Assembly: GCA_033764335.1 (NCBI GenBank)
Contig: JANRJC010000051.1
Span: 124,001 to 188,000, forward strand
Direction: 5' to 3'
Length of the DNA: 64,000 nt
Origin: JAGQVA01 sp033764335
Lineage (GTDB): Bacteria; Bacteroidota; Bacteroidia; J057
Part shown: positions 60,801 through 64,000 of the stretch, one piece after another
Layout: the number at the start of each line of letters is the position of its first letter
Position numbering within the stretch: the stretch's first letter is position 1
Translations under genes and position numbers: made by a program
The notes under the pieces: model-generated
The model's input: the letters and a program-made list of their open reading frames with translations, nothing else
Database searches by the model: none
What the model was told of the DNA's origin: nothing

Positions 60801-63469
60801 ATATTGGTTACGTACAAATCCATATCCCCGTCATTGTCGTAGTCGCCCCAAGAACTTCCGACCGAACTTCCTCCGTCGTTTACGATGTCTCCTTCCGTGA
60901 TGGTGGTAAAACTAAAGTTGCCTTCATTGCGGTAGAGGGAATTGTCTTCGTTATTGCCGTTGGGGACAAAAAGGTCCATGTCGCCGTCGTTGTCATAATC
61001 ACACCAGGTGGCACCGAGGCTGTAAGAAGGTTCGGGGAAAATTTTGGATTCGTCGAGTTTCGTAAAAGTTCCTTCTCCGCTGGTTTTAAACGATCCTTCC
61101 CCATTGTTTTTGTAGAGAAGGTTGCGCCGGTTGGAAATATAGTCAGCGACAAAAAGATCGAGGTATCCATCATTGTCGGCATCCACCCAGGAGGCCGAAT
61201 AACAATGCCCGGTATAAGATACTTCCTCTCCTTTGGTTTCTTTAGTGAAGGTTGCGTTGCCGTTATTGGTGTAGAGTTTGTTTTTGGAGCCTACATTCGC
61301 CACAAATATATCGAGGTCGCCGTCGTTGTCATAATCCCCCCAAGTTCCACCTACGGACGAACCTAGATCGGTGACGATGTCGCCCGTAGTGATTTTGGTG
61401 AAGGATTTGTCTCCGTTGTTTTTGTACAGGAGATTGGGTTGCCCGGAGTTAAATCCCCCCATAAAAACATCCTGAAATCCGTCGTTGTTATAATCTCCAA
61501 AAGAGATACTGAGATTATCGGCAGAATCGCTTACAATGTCGCTGCCATTCTGTACACGGTAGAAAAGAGGATTTACATGGTTTTGGGTTTCATTTTTAAC
61601 TCCTACGGAAGTTGCCGCCTGCTGAAAATTTCCATTTACTTCACCTGATACAATGGTTTCGACCGACACGACGGTATTGTTGGGGATGAGGTCTCCGTTG
61701 GCAAAATTTCCATCGAGGATAATTTCGGTTTCCGTGGTGTAAGTATTTTTAGGATCGAGATCCTGAATATTTTCAAAAGTGATTTTCGTTTCACCTGTAG
61801 TCGGGTTTTTATCAATTGAACCTTCGGTGGAGGTTTCATCGGTGTGGTTAACAAGGTTGGATTCCGTAACGGTAGCTCCATCGCCAATAACAATTTCAAT
61901 TTCGGTATTTTTCAGGGAATCACTACCGGGGAGAATGATGGTATTTACAATGGAAATGGAATCACCGGGCACGGACGATTCTTTATCCGGAAGTCCAATC
62001 ACCCCAAAATCCTGCGTCTGTGAGGTACCAAAATAAGCCATCCAGTTGTCATTAAAATTGGTGTTAAAAACACTGATGGCGCGGTCTGCGGTAATGAGGA
62101 TATAGGGCCTGTCGGGGCCTGCGCTGGCAGTGCCCGTACCGTTATAAATGCTTTTCCATTCACTGAGGGTAAAAAAACAGTCCACGTAGTCACCGGGAGT
62201 AATGGTATAGGAACGATTAATGACCTGGCCTTTCGTTTTGGCGTCAACTACGGTTATATGTGCCGTATCGCGTGAAAAAATATAGGCATGGGTAGCCTGG
62301 GTATTGTATTTTGTTCCGGTTTTGGGGTTTCTTACATTGTGTTCATTACCGGGAGGTGCAAGATAGATAAGAAAAGCATCCCCGGCAGTCGTTCCGTCGC
62401 GAGAAGAAACCATAGAGGCAATGTCTGAAGTACCGGGTGAACCGGTTTCTAGCCAGTTGGCTTCGAATACGGAAACTTTTTTTCCCGGTGAACATTTGAC
62501 GCGAAATACTTTGGATATATTCCCGGTATAGGATACCCAATCGGCGGGCGAAAGTTCGTTTAGTGTCCAAGAAGTAATGTTTTTCCATGTACCATTGTCA
62601 AAATAGTCAAGGGTGACAGCGTTGTTGTCGTGCCAGGAGACGATCCTTATTTCCTGCTCCTTGTCTGCCTGGTAAGGCACACTGAAGTAAAAAAGTTCTC
62701 CTGAAGAAGTCCCATTTCCCGAGGGCACATATCCTCCCCCGTCGCGGGCGTTGACATGGAGGGCGCCGTACTGAAGAGTGACGGGTTTGTTGGATTCGAC
62801 GATATAGGTTCCGCCGGACTTCATGATGTCGCGGCCTTCAGTATGGTAGTTGATAATGTCCTGGCCGATGTGGATCGTGCGCTGCGCCACGATTTTGTTT
62901 TGCCGGGCATCCACTTGAGTATAACCGGTAGTTGTCGTGTAAACTGTCGAAATCTCCCGAATGGTGATTTCCGTGGAGTCTTGATAAGCAAAGACATTGA
63001 GGTCGCGGGGAGAGTAGGAGGTAGGCGGCGAAAAGACGATGAATTTATTTCCCAGCGAAGTTTTGTTCGTAGCGGGAACCCAGTCGTGTTGCCAGTCGGA
63101 GTTGGTGGATTGAGAGGCAAAAACCAAATTATTGGAGTGGACAATAAAAAAGTCCCCGTCCTGTTTCGCGCCACTTTGTCCGGGTTGATTGGCGTCGTCG
63201 TTTACGCTATTATCCCGGATATACAGGACGTAGGACTGCCCACTCATGAGCATCCCGGTTACGGAGTCGTCGGTATCTCCGTCCTTTCCATCGTCAGTAA
63301 TGGTAAAAGTAGTGCTGTCATAAAGTGCGGTAATAATGAGAGATACATCCCGCCGAACGGCGTCATTGTTGGGCGGAACAAATATCTCAAAGTATGTAGA
63401 GGCTTCCCCTACGGAAAAGGCATGAATTTTCAAGAGCAGCAAGAAAATAACAACAAATCCTTTTTTCAT
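57875..63469 (-). CDS. giant mosaic surface protein with FG-GAP/VCBS and ASPIC/UnbV domains and T9SS sorting domain
   Basis: The 1864-residue protein has a signal peptide (MKKGFVVIFLLLLKIHAFS) and an N-terminal IgGFc-binding-like region (TTFTITDDGKDGDTDDS; YIVESNKPVTLQYG). About six FG-GAP/VCBS blades follow, each with a calcium-binding loop such as GDYDNDGDLDIFV, SWGDYDNDGDMDLYVT and ADIDNDGDLDVIVA. Next comes an ASPIC/UnbV domain (NHWFEVKLVGTTSNRSAIGA, then DSIQVEWPSG), an SdrD-B-like part, a repeated NHGTMNIS / NTGTLNVS beta-helix-like stretch, a DUF11-like domain and a C-terminal T9SS sorting domain (AFPNPVTDRSVIMTQ to YIGRMIVN). It probably reaches the cell surface by T9SS and acts in adhesion. 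Target unknown. Confidence 0.85.
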   Translation of the reverse strand: MKKGFVVIFLLLLKIHAFSVGEASTYFEIFVPPNNDAVRRDVSLIITALYDSTTFTITDDGKDGDTDDSVTGMLMSGQSYVLYIRDNSVNDDANQPGQSGAKQDGDFFIVHSNNLVFASQSTNSDWQHDWVPATNKTSLGNKFIVFSPPTSYSPRDLNVFAYQDSTEITIREISTVYTTTTGYTQVDARQNKIVAQRTIHIGQDIINYHTEGRDIMKSGGTYIVESNKPVTLQYGALHVNARDGGGYVPSGNGTSSGELFYFSVPYQADKEQEIRIVSWHDNNAVTLDYFDNGTWKNITSWTLNELSPADWVSYTGNISKVFRVKCSPGKKVSVFEANWLETGSPGTSDIASMVSSRDGTTAGDAFLIYLAPPGNEHNVRNPKTGTKYNTQATHAYIFSRDTAHITVVDAKTKGQVINRSYTITPGDYVDCFFTLSEWKSIYNGTGTASAGPDRPYILITADRAISVFNTNFNDNWMAYFGTSQTQDFGVIGLPDKESSVPGDSISIVNTIILPGSDSLKNTEIEIVIGDGATVTESNLVNHTDETSTEGSIDKNPTTGETKITFENIQDLDPKNTYTTETEIILDGNFANGDLIPNNTVVSVETIVSGEVNGNFQQAATSVGVKNETQNHVNPLFYRVQNGSDIVSDSADNLSISFGDYNNDGFQDVFMGGFNSGQPNLLYKNNGDKSFTKITTGDIVTDLGSSVGGTWGDYDNDGDLDIFVANVGSKNKLYTNNGNATFTKETKGEEVSYTGHCYSASWVDADNDGYLDLFVADYISNRRNLLYKNNGEGSFKTSGEGTFTKLDESKIFPEPSYSLGATWCDYDNDGDMDLFVPNGNNEDNSLYRNEGNFSFTTITEGDIVNDGGSSVGSSWGDYDNDGDMDLYVTNINNQANFFYNNNGDGTFTRITDGAIANDRAESQGSFWGDVNNDGYLDLYLTNAEDPHRFLYLNNGDGSFSRNTTEPLITLPDVSLGTATADIDNDGDLDVIVANHLNAPNYLFTNNSTSNHWFEVKLVGTTSNRSAIGAKVRIKINLKGEETWLMREISGQSGGGAASQNSLVAHFGLGDANTVDSIQVEWPSGFHQFETDVAADQLYVIEETSGTLITGKVFFDADSSCTVSPGEAGIPNQLIHVMPGDFYAVTDTGGNYSLNLHNGVYTIEQAPNSAWAQICPAVPSTYEVEILPGGGTPVYTYTSASQITDCSAGCTRTITNNNSDITVNSGQRVCIAAGVNFTRKITINGNGVIVICGNATPNQLKVNNNGGAQIIVSSTGKLTMSQLQIEASQTVFINYSNNMAVGSVSIKGIFENHGTMNISGFDMDNNGKVLNTGTLNVSSNVDNKGIFDNYGTLAISGKMDNTENGTFTNSCKTTITGDFIQKGDFIHKGYLQSGGKTEFTESGTNTFTKNSKIKTVNLILKSTLTGPNRPGVSIEVSNNTELETGSLLTGYVDICDQTGIEKMYASLGTFSSINCSVVIDGEPCNDGSGSNVYTDYDFANAGLCNYPDLAVTIGTSALRRGFENDFVITLKNKGSVAATNAVLEVEMNNFLDARRTSLDWTDSIPGNQFATYRWVFANIPPLSTQTILLTDSVKPETVFGSFITTTASLFASVADCDSLDNTASSTDEVVGSYDPNDKQVWPKGYGDKHYILSKDTLSYKIRFQNVGNYLAGRVVIYDTLSPDLELSSFIPGSMSHDGFVVMGESGILKWTFNNINLPDSGANEPESHGFVLFKISPKTDLPHGAVIRNSAAIQFDYNELIYTNQVFNTINNRNSYEDDYLLELTAFPNPVTDRSVIMTQSLEEGLLPIPLKELEILNAAGMRVRYWTGLNQIEVPVLRSEFLPGVYVMKGWDHEGNSYIGRMIVN

Positions 63470-63514
63470 TATTCAGCACATTGAGCGATAGAAATAGAAA
63501 CAACTTTACCGCAA

Positions 63515-64000
63515 TCAGGGCATAGCTGATGCGGTAAGTGTGACGACACCGGTATAAGTACCGGGAATGATATTTTGATCCAACAAAGTAGGTAACCCGC
63601 TAATGGCGCGGACGGCGGGCGTACCGAGTTCAAACTGAAGGCGGAAGGCGTTGGCAGATGAAGGGCCTGCATTGCCGCTGCCGGAGGCGGTGACGACTTC
63701 GGTGGTAGGGCCAAGAACCGCCACAGCAGAGGGGCTGTTGACATCTCCGAGCAGGAGGTGATTTACGCCGACGGCATAAGTGCCATTGTCGAGGATTCGA
63801 AATCCGAAATTACCGGCGTCGAGCGTATTACCGGCGGCGTCGGTAAAATTGGTAGAGGCGAGATCCACTTTAAAACTTACACTCGAATTGACCGAAAAAT
63901 CAGAAATATAGTTGTAAGGGCTGGAAACGCCCCCGGTATATTCGCCGAGGGTCGCGACCACAAAGCTGATATTCGCTCCGGAGGTAACCGTCAGGTCAAT
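63515..64000 (-). CDS. small secreted protein, 5' end beyond the window (paralogue of 42538)
   Basis: The frame is open to the window edge and ends at TGA (63515-63517), so only the last 161 residues are seen. It reads IDLTVTSGANISFVVATLGE at the left end and shares the whole pattern of the protein at 42538 (SGLPTLLDQNIIPGTYTGVV near the end). Upstream start and signal peptide lie outside. It precedes the giant T9SS gene by 45 bp on the same strand, which suggests co-transcription. Family not recognised. Confidence 0.75.
   Translation of the reverse strand: MDLTVTSGANISFVVATLGEYTGGVSSPYNYISDFSVNSSVSFKVDLASTNFTDAAGNTLDAGNFGFRILDNGTYAVGVNHLLLGDVNSPSAVAVLGPTTEVVTASGSGNAGPSSANAFRLQFELGTPAVRAISGLPTLLDQNIIPGTYTGVVTLTASAMP

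Noticed and set aside
60632..61366. 244-codon open frame on the plus strand
   Set aside because: It mirrors the Asp-rich FG-GAP repeats of the giant gene on the other strand and is low-complexity.

Overview
The window comes from the chromosome of a Bacteroidota bacterium, most likely of the Saprospiria type (Lewinella/Haliscomenobacter-like). The evidence is: secreted proteins with type IX secretion (T9SS) C-terminal sorting domains, many short-lipobox lipoproteins, a Reg_prop/Y_Y_Y sensor kinase, two DUF3857 transglutaminase-like proteins, a parB–DUF5683–dapB cluster, and several good matches to the Bacteroidota promoter (TTG, then TAnnTTTG). Species assignment is inference. No tRNA, rRNA or CRISPR array was seen.

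Layout. 0–4.8 kb: the tail of a phosphodiesterase/sulfatase-type enzyme, two lipoproteins and a large sensor kinase. 4.8–18.9 kb: a RecD-like helicase, an SRPBCC protein, secreted glycoside hydrolases (a GH99-like/DUF5010 protein and a GH78 alpha-L-rhamnosidase), a VapBC-type toxin pair, a B12-binding radical SAM enzyme, an orphan molybdenum hydroxylase large subunit, gluconokinase and SufU. 18.9–19.6 kb: a decay zone with two adjacent genes that have each lost their middle (an Rpn-type nuclease and a FAD-dependent oxidoreductase). 19.6–23.6 kb: the DUF3857 pair.

23.7–40.2 kb looks like an accessory, conflict-type island. It holds an EAD11-like single-pass membrane protein, a complete IS3-family element inserted beside a cluster of hairpin repeats, an AraC regulator, a T9SS protein, a membrane-anchored caspase-like protease with WG repeats, a two-gene unit of unknown function (CARDB-like protein plus multipass membrane protein), an OLD nuclease/UvrD helicase pair resembling Gabija, and a von Willebrand A protein. 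The caspase unit and the EAD11-like protein share the same plan (cytoplasmic module, one membrane segment, repeats beyond it) and are the best candidates for an undescribed signalling or defence system.

40.2–64 kb returns to ordinary chromosome: SufS, a two-component pair, a second PIN toxin pair, GNAT, HAD phosphatase and pyridoxal kinase (divergent with a 22-bp spacer), a NarL-type regulator, parB–DUF5683–dapB without parA, a class C beta-lactamase-like lipoprotein, a TonB-type outer membrane receptor with a clear terminator, surface proteins, a 1864-residue T9SS mosaic protein, and a partial gene paralogous to the one at 42.5 kb. Start codons were often moved inward from the longest open frame to fit a signal peptide, a conserved N-terminus or a promoter; those choices are stated in each entry.
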